The notes under the pieces are model-generated. The model searched no databases. It was not told the origin of the DNA and saw only the letters and a list, made by a program, of their open reading frames with translations. 55,265 bases of DNA, taken from NCBI GenBank assembly GCA_938048455.1, contig CALIUY010000047.1, positions 1 to 55,265 of the forward strand. Direction: 5' to 3'. The stretch is from an uncultured Desulfobacterales bacterium. Lineage in GTDB: Bacteria > Desulfobacterota > Desulfobacteria > Desulfobacterales > SpSt-501. Position numbers and translations under genes: made by a program. Of the stretch, positions 1 to 7,938 are shown one piece after another (position 1 is the stretch's first letter; the number at the start of each line of letters is the position of its first letter).

Positions 1-1584
1 TGTATCGGTGTTCTTGCCGTTTCCGGATCTCGGCTCGCCATCCGGCTCTATTTTCAGAAATTCGTTCCCTCGAAGCCGATCCCGTCCCTGTCCAATGTCC
101 GTACCCTTTCGGGCACCCATTCTCCCGAAGCTCCTCCACGCAGGCTTCTGATCATCGGCGCGGGAAGCTGCGGTGAAAAAATCCTGCGTGAGATCCGGGA
201 CAACCGGTTGATGAATTATGAGGTGGTGGGGTTTCTGGACGACAACCCGGGAAAGATCGGAAAGAAAATTCATGGGGTGATCGTCCGCGGCATCATCGCC
301 GATCTCCCTTTCGTGGCGAGAAAAACCGCGGCCGATGAAATCCTGATCGCCATCCCTTCGGCAAGTGCACCCGAGATGCGCCGGATCGTCGACGTGTGCA
401 AACAATCCGGTGTGCGCTACCGCACCGTACCCGCCTACGGGGAGCTGATCAACGGCCAGGTCAGCATCAAGGCGGCCCGCGAGGTGGCCTACCGCGACCT
501 GATCGGCCGCAAAACGGTACCTCTCGACGAGGCGATGATCGCCGCGCACCTTCACGGCAAGCGAGTCCTTGTAACCGGGGCAGGGGGCTCCATCGGCGCC
601 GAGCTCTGCCGCCAGATTCTACGCTTCGGGGCCGGAAGCCTCGTGCTTTTCGAACGTGCGGAAAGCTCCCTGTTCGAGATCGACATGGAGCTCGGAAGGG
701 AAGCAAAACAGCCCGTGATCCCGGTTCTGGGGGATATCGGCGACAGCCGGCATCTGGAAGAAGTGTTCCGCCGCCATTCCCCGCAAATCGTTTATCACGC
801 CGCGGCTTACAAGCATGTTCCGATGCTCGAGCGCCATCCCTGGAAGGCGATCGAAAACAACATCTTAGGTACCTGGAATCTCATCCGCGCCTGCAACGCT
901 CACCGGGTCGAACGCTTCGTTCTGGTCTCCACGGACAAGGCCGTAAGGCCGGCGAATGTGATGGGAGCCTCGAAACGCCTTGCCGAAATGATCGCTCTCA
1001 ATCAGAACTTCTGCGGGATCGGGGAGACCCGCTATCACGCCGTACGTTTTGGGAATGTGATCGGAAGTGCCGGCAGCGTCGTTCCCCTGTTCCAGAAGCA
1101 GATCGAAAGGGGAGGGCCGGTCACGGTGACGCACCCCGAGGCGACGCGCTTTTTCATGACCATCCGTGAGGCGGCCCAGCTCATTTTGCAGGCGGCGGCC
1201 ATGGGGGAGCGCGGGGAAATTTTCATCCTCGACATGGGAACTCCCGTACGAATCGTCGAGATGGCGCGCGATCTGATCCGGCTTTCCGGTTTTGAGCCGG
1301 ATGTGGACATCAAGATCGAATTCACCGGTTTGCGCCCCGGAGAAAAGCTCCATGAAGAGCTGATCACCGCCGACGAAAGGCTCATGCCGACCGCGCATCC
1401 CAAAATTTTCAAATTGAACGGGACCTCCTGCGACCTCTCCCTGCTGAACGGCCACCTGGCCGACCTTACGGTTTTGATGTACAAGAAAGACCCCGCTGCC
1501 ATCCGCCTCAAACTTCAGGAAGTCGTGCCCGATTATCGGCCGGCGAAGGGGGAGGTTGAACAGTCCTCGGTGACGTCCTCATGA
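1..1584 (+). CDS. UDP-sugar 4,6-dehydratase, WbpM/FlaA1/CapD family (5' partial)
   Basis: The reading frame is open from the first base, so the N-terminus lies outside; WbpM-type proteins carry several N-terminal membrane helices that are missing here. Visible are a first nucleotide-binding fold with GAGSCG at residues 53-58 of the visible part and a second Rossmann fold with TGAGGSIG at about 192-199. The SDR catalytic set reads Ser310, Met321, Lys325 (STDKA then VMGASK). A Met in place of the usual Tyr is the signature of inner-membrane WbpM/PglF-like UDP-GlcNAc 4,6-dehydratases, which make the 4-keto-6-deoxy precursor of bacillosamine- or FucNAc-type sugars. The stop codon overlaps the next start (ATGA), so translation is probably coupled. 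The exact sugar product cannot be told. Confidence 0.9.
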   Translation, partial: CIGVLAVSGSRLAIRLYFQKFVPSKPIPSLSNVRTLSGTHSPEAPPRRLLIIGAGSCGEKILREIRDNRLMNYEVVGFLDDNPGKIGKKIHGVIVRGIIADLPFVARKTAADEILIAIPSASAPEMRRIVDVCKQSGVRYRTVPAYGELINGQVSIKAAREVAYRDLIGRKTVPLDEAMIAAHLHGKRVLVTGAGGSIGAELCRQILRFGAGSLVLFERAESSLFEIDMELGREAKQPVIPVLGDIGDSRHLEEVFRRHSPQIVYHAAAYKHVPMLERHPWKAIENNILGTWNLIRACNAHRVERFVLVSTDKAVRPANVMGASKRLAEMIALNQNFCGIGETRYHAVRFGNVIGSAGSVVPLFQKQIERGGPVTVTHPEATRFFMTIREAAQLILQAAAMGERGEIFILDMGTPVRIVEMARDLIRLSGFEPDVDIKIEFTGLRPGEKLHEELITADERLMPTAHPKIFKLNGTSCDLSLLNGHLADLTVLMYKKDPAAIRLKLQEVVPDYRPAKGEVEQSSVTSS

Positions 1585-2762
1585 AAAACCAAAATTATCA
1601 AGAGGCCACGATCCGACTTCTTGAAAAAGGCGTCGTCATGCCTCTTCCGGAAACGGTCGCGATCGAAGGAAATGTCCCTATCGAGCGGATTGCCGGGAAG
1701 GGGGTGGTTCTGCACCCCGGATGCCGCATCCGCGGAGAAAAAACCTTGATCCTCGAGGGGGCGAAGCTCGGCGCCGAGGGGCCGGTCACCGTGGAGAACT
1801 GTTATATCGGCCCCGGAGTAGAGCTGAAGGGGGGCTATTTCCGGGATGCCGTCTTTCTCGAGGGTGCGGTCTGCGGCTCGGGGTCTCATGTGCGCGAGGG
1901 GACGATCCTCGAGGAGCGCGCGAGCATCGCCCACACGGTCGGCCTGAAGCAGACCATCCTTTTCCCTTTCGTCACTTTGGGAAGCCTCATCAATTTCTGC
2001 GATTGCCTGATGGCCGGCGGCACAGGCCCCGACAACCACAGCGAGGTGGGAAGCTCTTACATCCACTTCAATTTCACCCCACGGCAGGACAAGGCCACCC
2101 CTTCCTTGATCGGCGATGTGCCCCGGGGGGTGATGCTCAACCAGCGGCCGATTTTCCTGGGAGGGCAGGGGGGTCTGGTGGGCCCTCTGCGGCTGAACTA
2201 CGGGATCACGGTCGCGGCGGGGACCATCCTGCGTAAAGACGAATTGCGGCCGGAGCGGATGATCTTCGGCGGAAACGTCCGCGAAGGAAATGTATCCGCC
2301 CGCGGCGTGCGCTTGGGAGGCAGCGCCAGGGCAATCGAAAACAATCTCCTCTATCTCGCCAACCTCGCTGCGCTTCGCCTCTGGTACCTCGAGGTCCGCG
2401 CTCTGTTTATCGGCCAACGCTTTTCCGAGGAACTCCACGAAGGTCTATTGCAAACCCTCGAGCTCGGCATCGCCGAGCGCAGAAAGCGTCTACGGCAGTA
2501 TTTTGAAATTCATGAGAAAAAGGACCAACTCGAACGGTGGGCGGAATTCGAGGACAAGTTGCAAAAAAGTCTTGCGGCAAAGGGTGATCCGGCGTTGCGG
2601 GAGCGCTTTCTCGAAGCCCTCGCATCAAAAATTCGGGAAACAGGAAAAGAATACATCCCGGCGATTCAGGCTCTCACAAATGACGAAGCCGCAGTCGGGA
2701 CTTCTTGGCTGCAGGGACTTGTCGATGAAACGGCAGACTCGTTGAAGCCCATCCTGGTTTGA
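1581..2762 (+). CDS. Left-handed beta-helix protein resembling the GlmU acetyltransferase half
   Basis: A 393-residue protein whose first 240 residues consist of hexapeptide-like turns (VLHPGCRI, LILEGAKLG, CYIGPGVEL). Residues around 150-215 resemble the GlmU C-terminal domain: NHSEVGSSYIHFNF, then IGD, then a glycine-rich GGQGGLVGP and VAAGTILRKDEL, with a His where GlmU has its acetyltransferase base. No N-terminal nucleotidyltransferase domain is present, although the database name often given to such proteins is UDP-GlcNAc pyrophosphorylase. The C-terminal third is helical and unlike GlmU. It overlaps the dehydratase by 4 bases and lies 21 bases before glmM, so a role in amino-sugar activation is likely; the actual reaction is inference. 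Confidence 0.7.
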   Translation: MKNQNYQEATIRLLEKGVVMPLPETVAIEGNVPIERIAGKGVVLHPGCRIRGEKTLILEGAKLGAEGPVTVENCYIGPGVELKGGYFRDAVFLEGAVCGSGSHVREGTILEERASIAHTVGLKQTILFPFVTLGSLINFCDCLMAGGTGPDNHSEVGSSYIHFNFTPRQDKATPSLIGDVPRGVMLNQRPIFLGGQGGLVGPLRLNYGITVAAGTILRKDELRPERMIFGGNVREGNVSARGVRLGGSARAIENNLLYLANLAALRLWYLEVRALFIGQRFSEELHEGLLQTLELGIAERRKRLRQYFEIHEKKDQLERWAEFEDKLQKSLAAKGDPALRERFLEALASKIRETGKEYIPAIQALTNDEAAVGTSWLQGLVDETADSLKPILV

Positions 2763-2783
2763 ATAAGAAAGCTCCGAGCCGAA

Positions 2784-4121
2784 ATGGGAAAACTTTTTGG
2801 CACAGACGGTATTAGAGGAAAAGCAGGTGTTTATCCGGTAATTCCAAAAGTAGGACTTGATATCGGGCGAGCGGCGGTCGAGTTCTGCGGCAACGGCGGC
2901 CCGGCGAAGCCGGTTGTGCTTGTCGGTTGCGACACAAGGGTTTCCGGCGACATGCTCGTTCATGCACTGGCAGCCGGCATCAGCCAGGCGGGCGGCCGAG
3001 CCGAAATTCTGGGCATTCTTCCAACGCCGGGAATAGCAATCTTGACCCGCAAGCTCGGCGCCGCCTGCGGCATCGTCGTCTCCGCATCCCACAACCCCTA
3101 TGAGGATAACGGCATCAAACTCTTCGGAGGAGACGGTCTCAAGCTGCCTGACGCGCTGGAAGAGGGGATCGAGGAGCGGATCCTGAGGGGGGGGTTCAAG
3201 GAGAACTCGGATTTCGGCGGCGTTTCGTTTCGGGAAGACGCAGAACGCCGTTATCTCGAGTTCCTTCAAGAGGCGGTCCGCCTCGTGAATCCAGCCTTCC
3301 CCCGGCGTGTTGTGGTCGATTGCGCAAACGGCGCCGCTTTCAAGGTAGCCAAAGTTTTGTTTCAAGGCTTGGGCCTCGACGCCGTGATCATCAACGACAC
3401 GCCGGACGGGAAAAACATCAACTTCGCTTGCGGATCCCAGCACCCCGAGCATCTTGCGCGGCGCGTCATCGAAGAGAAGGCCGATGCCGGATTCGCTCTC
3501 GACGGCGATGCGGACCGGCTGATCGCCGTCGACGAAGGCGGCGAGGTTCTCTCCGGCGACCGGATCCTCGCCATTCTGGCGCGTCATTTGAAGCGTTCCG
3601 GACGCCTCGCCGGAAATCTTGTCGTCAGTACCGTCATGAGCAATGCCGGTTTGACAAAATCCCTGAAGGAAGCGGAAATCCATCATTTGACCACCCAGGT
3701 GGGTGACCGCTGGGTCATGGAGGCGATGCGCGCAAACGGCGCCTCTCTCGGGGGTGAGGATTCCGGGCACATCATCTTCGCCGGGCCGCACACGACGGGG
3801 GACGGCCTGCTGACCGCTTTGTTGCTGATCGAAGCCATGGAAAACAGCGGGCCGCTAACGCAGTTGAAGAACGTCATGACCCCGTTTCCGCAGGCGCTGA
3901 TCAACGTCCCGGTGCGCAACAAACCGCCCCTTGATGGTCCCGGGCCGATCCGGGAGGCGATCGCCGCCGTCGAGCGCGAACTCGGAGCGGAAGGAAGAGT
4001 CCTGGTGCGTTATTCGGGGACCGAGCCCCTCTGCCGGGTCATGGTGGAGGGCCCGACGGCGGATCTGACCCGCAGGCTCTGTGAACGGATTGCGGAGGTC
4101 GTCTCGCGCGCCGCCGGATAA
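2784..4121 (+). CDS. glmM: Phosphoglucosamine mutase
   Basis: Converts glucosamine-6-phosphate to glucosamine-1-phosphate for UDP-GlcNAc, hence peptidoglycan and LPS synthesis. Length 445 is normal for GlmM. The phosphoserine loop SASHNP places the catalytic serine at Ser102, the same number as in E. coli; the metal-binding loop is DGDADR (Asp240, 242, 244), the sugar loop GGEDSGH is at 323-329 and the phosphate-binding loop RYSGTEP at 409-415. The N-terminal motif KLFGTDGIRG is also typical. It follows the beta-helix gene by 21 bases and is probably co-transcribed. The first 100 bases are noticeably richer in A/T than the rest of the gene. Confidence 0.97.
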   Translation: MGKLFGTDGIRGKAGVYPVIPKVGLDIGRAAVEFCGNGGPAKPVVLVGCDTRVSGDMLVHALAAGISQAGGRAEILGILPTPGIAILTRKLGAACGIVVSASHNPYEDNGIKLFGGDGLKLPDALEEGIEERILRGGFKENSDFGGVSFREDAERRYLEFLQEAVRLVNPAFPRRVVVDCANGAAFKVAKVLFQGLGLDAVIINDTPDGKNINFACGSQHPEHLARRVIEEKADAGFALDGDADRLIAVDEGGEVLSGDRILAILARHLKRSGRLAGNLVVSTVMSNAGLTKSLKEAEIHHLTTQVGDRWVMEAMRANGASLGGEDSGHIIFAGPHTTGDGLLTALLLIEAMENSGPLTQLKNVMTPFPQALINVPVRNKPPLDGPGPIREAIAAVERELGAEGRVLVRYSGTEPLCRVMVEGPTADLTRRLCERIAEVVSRAAG

Positions 4122-4142
4122 TTCACCCAAAAACCGCGCCGG

Positions 4143-4183
4143 AAAAAGAAAGCCCCGTCCTTTGCGGCCGGGGCTTTCTTTTT
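4143..4183. terminator. Bidirectional intrinsic terminator between glmM and the Bax-inhibitor gene
   Basis: A perfect 15-bp inverted repeat (4143-4157 pairing with 4169-4183) with an 11-base loop. The arms end in an A-tract on the left and a T-tract on the right, so each strand gives a GC stem followed by a U-run. It lies between two convergent genes and can serve both. Confidence 0.93.
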
Positions 4184-4199
4184 TGGTAAGCGAAATATT

Positions 4200-4904
4200 T
4201 CAGTCTCGGTTGGAGCCGAAAATGCGCAGCAGCATGAGGAAAAGATTGATGAAGTCGAGGTAGAGCTTGAGGGCTCCGAGGATCGCCCCCTTGCGTACCG
4301 CGCCGGCATCGATGTCGGCCGGCTGCGTCAGAGCCATGTTCTTGATCGCCTGGGTGTCGTAGGCGGTCAGCCCGATGAAGACGAGCACACCGATGTAGCT
4401 CACGACCATGCTCACGGCGCTGCTCTGGAAAAAGAGATTGGCGATCGAGGCGATGATGATGCCGAAGAGCCCCATCATGAAAAAGCCGCCGAGCGAAGTG
4501 AGATCCCGCTTGGTGGTGTAGCCGTAGACGCTGCAGGCGACGAAGGTGCCGGCGCAGACGAAAAAGGCGTTGGCGATGGTCGCCTGCGCATAAGCCAGAA
4601 AAATCGAGGAAAGGGTGGTACCGTTCAGAATCGAGTAAAGGATAAACAGGGCCGTTGCCGTCGAGGCCTGCATGCGGTAGATCCGCGAGCTGATGGTGAA
4701 GACCAGGGCAAGCTGCCCGATGATCAGCCCGAAGAAAACGATCCCGGATCCGAAAATGAGCCGCAGGATCTCCGGTGAGCTGGCGACGTAAAAAGCCGTG
4801 AGTCCGGTCAGACCGAGACCGACCGCCATCCAGTTGTAGACGCTGCGGACAAAGGAATTGACCCGGACCTGGACCTGAGTTCTCTGAAGCGTCAAGGCAT
4901 CCAT
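4200..4904 (-). CDS. Bax inhibitor-1/YccA-YbhL family membrane protein
   Basis: A 234-residue integral membrane protein with about seven hydrophobic segments after a short polar N-terminus. The sequence shows the family's features: a long run of transmembrane helices and a C-terminal YDTQAIK element ahead of the last helices, where the conserved Asp lies. Bacterial members such as YbhL and BsYetJ are pH-sensitive calcium leak channels or interact with FtsH; the role here is unknown. AGGGAGG lies about nine bases before the ATG. The gene has its own strong promoter (4948-4976) and ends at a shared terminator, so it is probably monocistronic. Confidence 0.9.
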   Translation of the reverse strand: MDALTLQRTQVQVRVNSFVRSVYNWMAVGLGLTGLTAFYVASSPEILRLIFGSGIVFFGLIIGQLALVFTISSRIYRMQASTATALFILYSILNGTTLSSIFLAYAQATIANAFFVCAGTFVACSVYGYTTKRDLTSLGGFFMMGLFGIIIASIANLFFQSSAVSMVVSYIGVLVFIGLTAYDTQAIKNMALTQPADIDAGAVRKGAILGALKLYLDFINLFLMLLRIFGSNRD

Positions 4905-4947
4905 CGGATATGACCCTCCCTAACAAGGTAGAGATTCAAGTTAACGA

Positions 4948-4976
4948 AATATAACTTTTCTTCTTCCCTTTATCAA
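4948..4976 (-). promoter_or_regulatory. Sigma-70-type promoter of the Bax-inhibitor gene
   Basis: Read on the minus strand: TTGATA (4976-4971), a 17-base spacer, then TATATT (4953-4948), placing the transcription start about 35 bases upstream of the ATG. Both boxes are close to consensus in an otherwise GC-rich region. Confidence 0.75.
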
Positions 4977-5040
4977 GCCGGTTTTTCCTTGATTCGGCGT
5001 CACCTTTTCCGTAAGCTGGAAGAAGCTTGGGGATCGTGAA

Positions 5041-5328
5041 ATGAAGCCGGATCAGATTTACAGTGAACTCAAGCAGATGGCCGAGAGGCTGGGGATCTCC
5101 GTCGAGGAACACAACTTCCGCGCCACGGGGGTGACCACGCGCGGAGGCTCATGCATCGTGCGCGGGAAACCCGTGATTCTCATCGACAAGCACCGTCCGC
5201 TCCAGCGCAAGATCCGCATTCTGGCTTCGTCGCTCGCCGAGTTTCCCCACGAAGAGATTTACACGGTGCCGGCGATCCGGGAGCTGATTCAAAAATACGC
5301 CGAGGATGACCTCGAAAGCAGGGGGTAG
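5041..5328 (+). CDS. Conserved-looking small protein of unknown function (95 aa)
   Basis: I do not recognise this family. It is a soluble 95-residue protein with no signal peptide and no cysteine pair; only one Cys is present (about residue 38, in GGSCIVRG). An N-terminal helix (IYSELKQMAERLGI) is followed by short strands and a second helix rich in Lys/Arg (DKHRPLQRKIRIL). GGGGATCGTGAA directly before the ATG supplies a ribosome binding site. It stands alone between the divergent Bax-inhibitor gene and xseA. Coding is supported by GC-rich third positions and a clear start. Confidence 0.75.
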   Translation: MKPDQIYSELKQMAERLGISVEEHNFRATGVTTRGGSCIVRGKPVILIDKHRPLQRKIRILASSLAEFPHEEIYTVPAIRELIQKYAEDDLESRG

Positions 5329-5340
5329 CCGTCGGCCTTT

Positions 5341-5372
5341 TTGTAAAGCACCATTAGTTTACATAATATAAC
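5341..5372 (+). promoter_or_regulatory. Possible promoter of the xseA-xseB-ispA-dxs-tlyA run
   Basis: An unusually AT-rich island between the small gene and xseA. TTGTAA (5341-5346) is followed by overlapping candidate -10 boxes TAATAT (5364-5369, spacer 17) and TATAAC (5367-5372). None is ideal, so the exact boxes are uncertain. The ten bases AATATAACTT at 5365-5374 also occur at 4948-4957, over the -10 region of the divergent promoter. Confidence 0.4.
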
Positions 5373-5390
5373 TTATCGGACATAAAGAAC

Positions 5391-6764
5391 GTGGCGCCGG
5401 CTGAAGAAGACTCTTTAGCCGAGGGAAGATCCGTTCTCTCGGTTTCCGAGCTCACCCGCAGGATCCGGCAGATTCTCGAAAACAATTTCCCCTTCGTCTG
5501 GGTCACAGGCGAGATCTCGAATTTTCGACGTCCATCCTCGGGCCACTGCTATTTTACCTTGAAGGACGACGCCGCTCAGATTGCGGCGGTTCTCTTTCGG
5601 CAACAAAGTCGCCAGGTGCGTTTCCAACTCGAGGACGGTCTGAGCATCGTCGCTTCAGGTCGCATCTCGGTTTACGAACCCCGAGGATCCTACCAGATCA
5701 TCCTGGAATATGTCGAGCCGGCCGGTCTCGGCGCGTTGCAGCTGGCCTTCGAGCAGCTGAAGAAAAAACTCGCTGCGGAAGGGCTTTTCGACCCCGCGCG
5801 CAAGAGACCGATTCCATTTTTGCCTAACAAAATCGCGGTCATTACCTCCATGACCGGAGCCGTCATCCATGACATTTTGAACATCACCGGCCGCCGCTAC
5901 CCGAGCGTGCCGATCCAGATCTTGCCGGTCCGGGTGCAGGGCGATGAGGCTGTCAGCGAAATCGTGCGGGCCATCGAGGTCGCCAACACCCGGATGGATG
6001 CCGAAATCATCCTGCTCGCGCGCGGCGGCGGCTCCATCGAGGACCTCTGGCCCTTCAACACCGAGTCCGTCGCCCGAGCGATCGCCTCCTCAAGGATCCC
6101 GGTCGTATCCGCCGTCGGCCACGAGACCGATTTCACCATCGCCGATTTCGTAGCCGATCTGCGGGCCCCGACCCCTTCGGCCGCAGCCGAGCTCCTGGTG
6201 CCCGACCGCCTCGAGCTGCTGCAAAAACTCCACATGCTGCAACTGCGCCTGCGAAGGTCACTGGTGCAGATGATCGATCGGCACCGGAAAACCATTCTCG
6301 ATTTTCGGAAACTTTTTTTTCGGACGCGCCGCGGGCTTCAGGATCGCTGGCTGCGACTCGATGAGTTGGGCCGTCGACTGCAGCGCGCCGCTTTTCAACC
6401 CTTACGTCTTAAACGGCTTAAGTTGATTTCCCTGGAAGAGCGCCTCGCGGTCCAGCGCCCTGAAAGAATGATCGCCGAATATAAGAGTAAACTTGATTAT
6501 ATAAAAAGCAAGATATCATTATTGTTAACAATAATTCTTAACAAAAAATTGGAGAAGCACCGTCTTCTAGAGTCGATGCTTCGCGCCTCCAACCCGCTCG
6601 CCATCTTGAAGCGGGGCTACAGCGTGACCCGCCGGCTTCCGGACCGAAGGGTGATTTCCGATGCCGCCCAGGTCGCCGTGACCGAGCGAGTCGAGGTGGT
6701 TTTGTCCTCCGGAAACCTCGTCTGCGAAATCCAGGAAGTGCACCATGGCCAAAAAATCGTTTGA
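5391..6764 (+). CDS. xseA: Exodeoxyribonuclease VII large subunit
   Basis: The catalytic subunit of ExoVII, which degrades single-stranded DNA to oligonucleotides and works with XseB. At 457 residues it has normal length. The N-terminal OB-fold begins with LSVSELTRRIRQIL and VWVTGEISNF; the nuclease core shows ITSMTGAVIHDI, ARGGGSIEDLWPFN, VGHETDFTI and DLRAPTPSAAAE; the C-terminus is a long coiled coil ending in LKRGYSVT. The start given is GTG with only a weak ribosome site; a slightly later start is possible. The 3' end overlaps xseB by 20 bases. The coiled-coil part contains an AT-rich patch with an 18-bp perfect palindrome. Confidence 0.95.
   Translation: MAPAEEDSLAEGRSVLSVSELTRRIRQILENNFPFVWVTGEISNFRRPSSGHCYFTLKDDAAQIAAVLFRQQSRQVRFQLEDGLSIVASGRISVYEPRGSYQIILEYVEPAGLGALQLAFEQLKKKLAAEGLFDPARKRPIPFLPNKIAVITSMTGAVIHDILNITGRRYPSVPIQILPVRVQGDEAVSEIVRAIEVANTRMDAEIILLARGGGSIEDLWPFNTESVARAIASSRIPVVSAVGHETDFTIADFVADLRAPTPSAAAELLVPDRLELLQKLHMLQLRLRRSLVQMIDRHRKTILDFRKLFFRTRRGLQDRWLRLDELGRRLQRAAFQPLRLKRLKLISLEERLAVQRPERMIAEYKSKLDYIKSKISLLLTIILNKKLEKHRLLESMLRASNPLAILKRGYSVTRRLPDRRVISDAAQVAVTERVEVVLSSGNLVCEIQEVHHGQKIV
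6518..6535. repeat. 18-bp perfect palindrome inside xseA
   Basis: ATTATTGTTAACAATAAT reads the same on both strands, centred on GTTAAC. It lies in a patch of about 65 bases (6480-6545) that is far richer in A/T than the surrounding gene, yet it stays in frame and encodes part of the XseA coiled coil. Confidence 0.9.
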
Positions 6765-7008
6765 ACAAGCCTTGCAACAGCTCGAACAGATCGTACGCGA
6801 GCTCGAGTCCGGGGATCTGCCGCTCGAGGCCGCTTTGCGCAAGTTCGAAGAGGGAATCGAGCTCTCGAAGTTCTGCTCCCAGAAGCTCGAAGAAACCGAA
6901 CGCCGGATCACGGTCCTGCTCCAGAACGAGGCCGGAGAAACGATCGAAAAACCCCTTTCCCGCGAAGAAAACGCCGCTGCAGGCTCAGATGACGAGCTCC
7001 CGTTTTAG
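6745..7008 (+). CDS. xseB: Exodeoxyribonuclease VII small subunit
   Basis: At 87 residues this is the usual size. The helical hairpin core is clear: KSFEQALQQLEQIVRELESG, LPLEAALRKFEEGIELSK, then a polar tail. XseB subunits bind the coiled coil of XseA in the ExoVII complex. The start lies inside the end of xseA, giving a 20-base overlap and probable translational coupling. ispA follows after a short gap. Confidence 0.95.
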   Translation: MAKKSFEQALQQLEQIVRELESGDLPLEAALRKFEEGIELSKFCSQKLEETERRITVLLQNEAGETIEKPLSREENAAAGSDDELPF

Positions 7009-7053
7009 CGACCGAACCTCGTTTTCCGCCTGAAGAGCTTGCCGATACCGGCC

Positions 7054-7938
7054 ATGTTCGATCTCTCTTCTTATCTCGCGCGAAGGACGCTTCTGATCGA
7101 AGAGCACCTCGAAGCCCTTCTGCCTCAGGAGACCTCAGCGGGCGGACGCCTCATCGAAGCCATGCGTTACTCGCTTTTCGCCGGCGGCAAACGCATTCGC
7201 CCCGTTCTCTGTCTGGCGGCGGCCGAGACCGTAGGCGGTACGGCGGCCGATGCCCTTTCCGTCGCCTGTGCCCTCGAGATGATCCACACCTATTCGCTGA
7301 TCCATGACGATCTTCCGGCCATGGACGACGACGCCCTGCGACGCGGCAAGCCCACCTGCCACATCGCCTTCGACGAGGCGACAGCCATCCTCGCCGGTGA
7401 CGGCCTGCTCACTTTCGCCTTCGAAATCATCGCCTCCCGCTGTCCGGCGCCGCCCGCCCGCACCCTGGCTGTCCTCAGCCTGATCGCCTGGGCCGCCGGA
7501 CCGCAGGGCATGGTCCGGGGGCAGATGCTCGACATGGTGATCCAAGGCCGTCCCGCAAACGTTCAGGAAGTGGAACATCTTCACGGCCTGAAGACCGGGG
7601 CCATGATCGAAGCCGCGCTCGCCGCGGGAGCCCTGATCGCCGGCGGCACAGACTCCGAAGTGGCCGCGCTTCGCGCTTTCGGGCGCAAGCTCGGCCTCGC
7701 CTTTCAGGTGGTCGACGATATCCTGAATGTCGAGGGGGACCCGGCGATCATGGGCAAGGCCGCAGGAACCGATCGGATTCAGGGCAAAAACTCATACCCT
7801 GCCCTGATTGGGCTTGAAAAATCGAAAGAAAAGGCTCAAAATCTTCTAAATGAGGCCTTAGAAAGTCTTTCCCTGTTCGATTTCCGGGCCGATCCTCTGC
7901 GTGCCATCGCGCGCTATGTCGTCACGCGGAACAAATGA
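7054..7938 (+). CDS. ispA: Farnesyl/geranylgeranyl diphosphate synthase
   Basis: A head-to-tail prenyltransferase that condenses IPP with DMAPP/GPP. Both aspartate-rich motifs are present: DDLPAMDDD (with downstream RRGKPT) and DDILN, as is the substrate motif GGKRIRP near the N-terminus. The ATG at 7054 (MFDLSSYL) is chosen because family members commonly start in this way; a TTG at 7039 would add five residues. It sits between xseB and dxs; its stop overlaps the dxs start (ATGA), linking chain elongation to precursor supply. Product chain length cannot be fixed from sequence alone. Confidence 0.93.
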   Translation: MFDLSSYLARRTLLIEEHLEALLPQETSAGGRLIEAMRYSLFAGGKRIRPVLCLAAAETVGGTAADALSVACALEMIHTYSLIHDDLPAMDDDALRRGKPTCHIAFDEATAILAGDGLLTFAFEIIASRCPAPPARTLAVLSLIAWAAGPQGMVRGQMLDMVIQGRPANVQEVEHLHGLKTGAMIEAALAAGALIAGGTDSEVAALRAFGRKLGLAFQVVDDILNVEGDPAIMGKAAGTDRIQGKNSYPALIGLEKSKEKAQNLLNEALESLSLFDFRADPLRAIARYVVTRNK

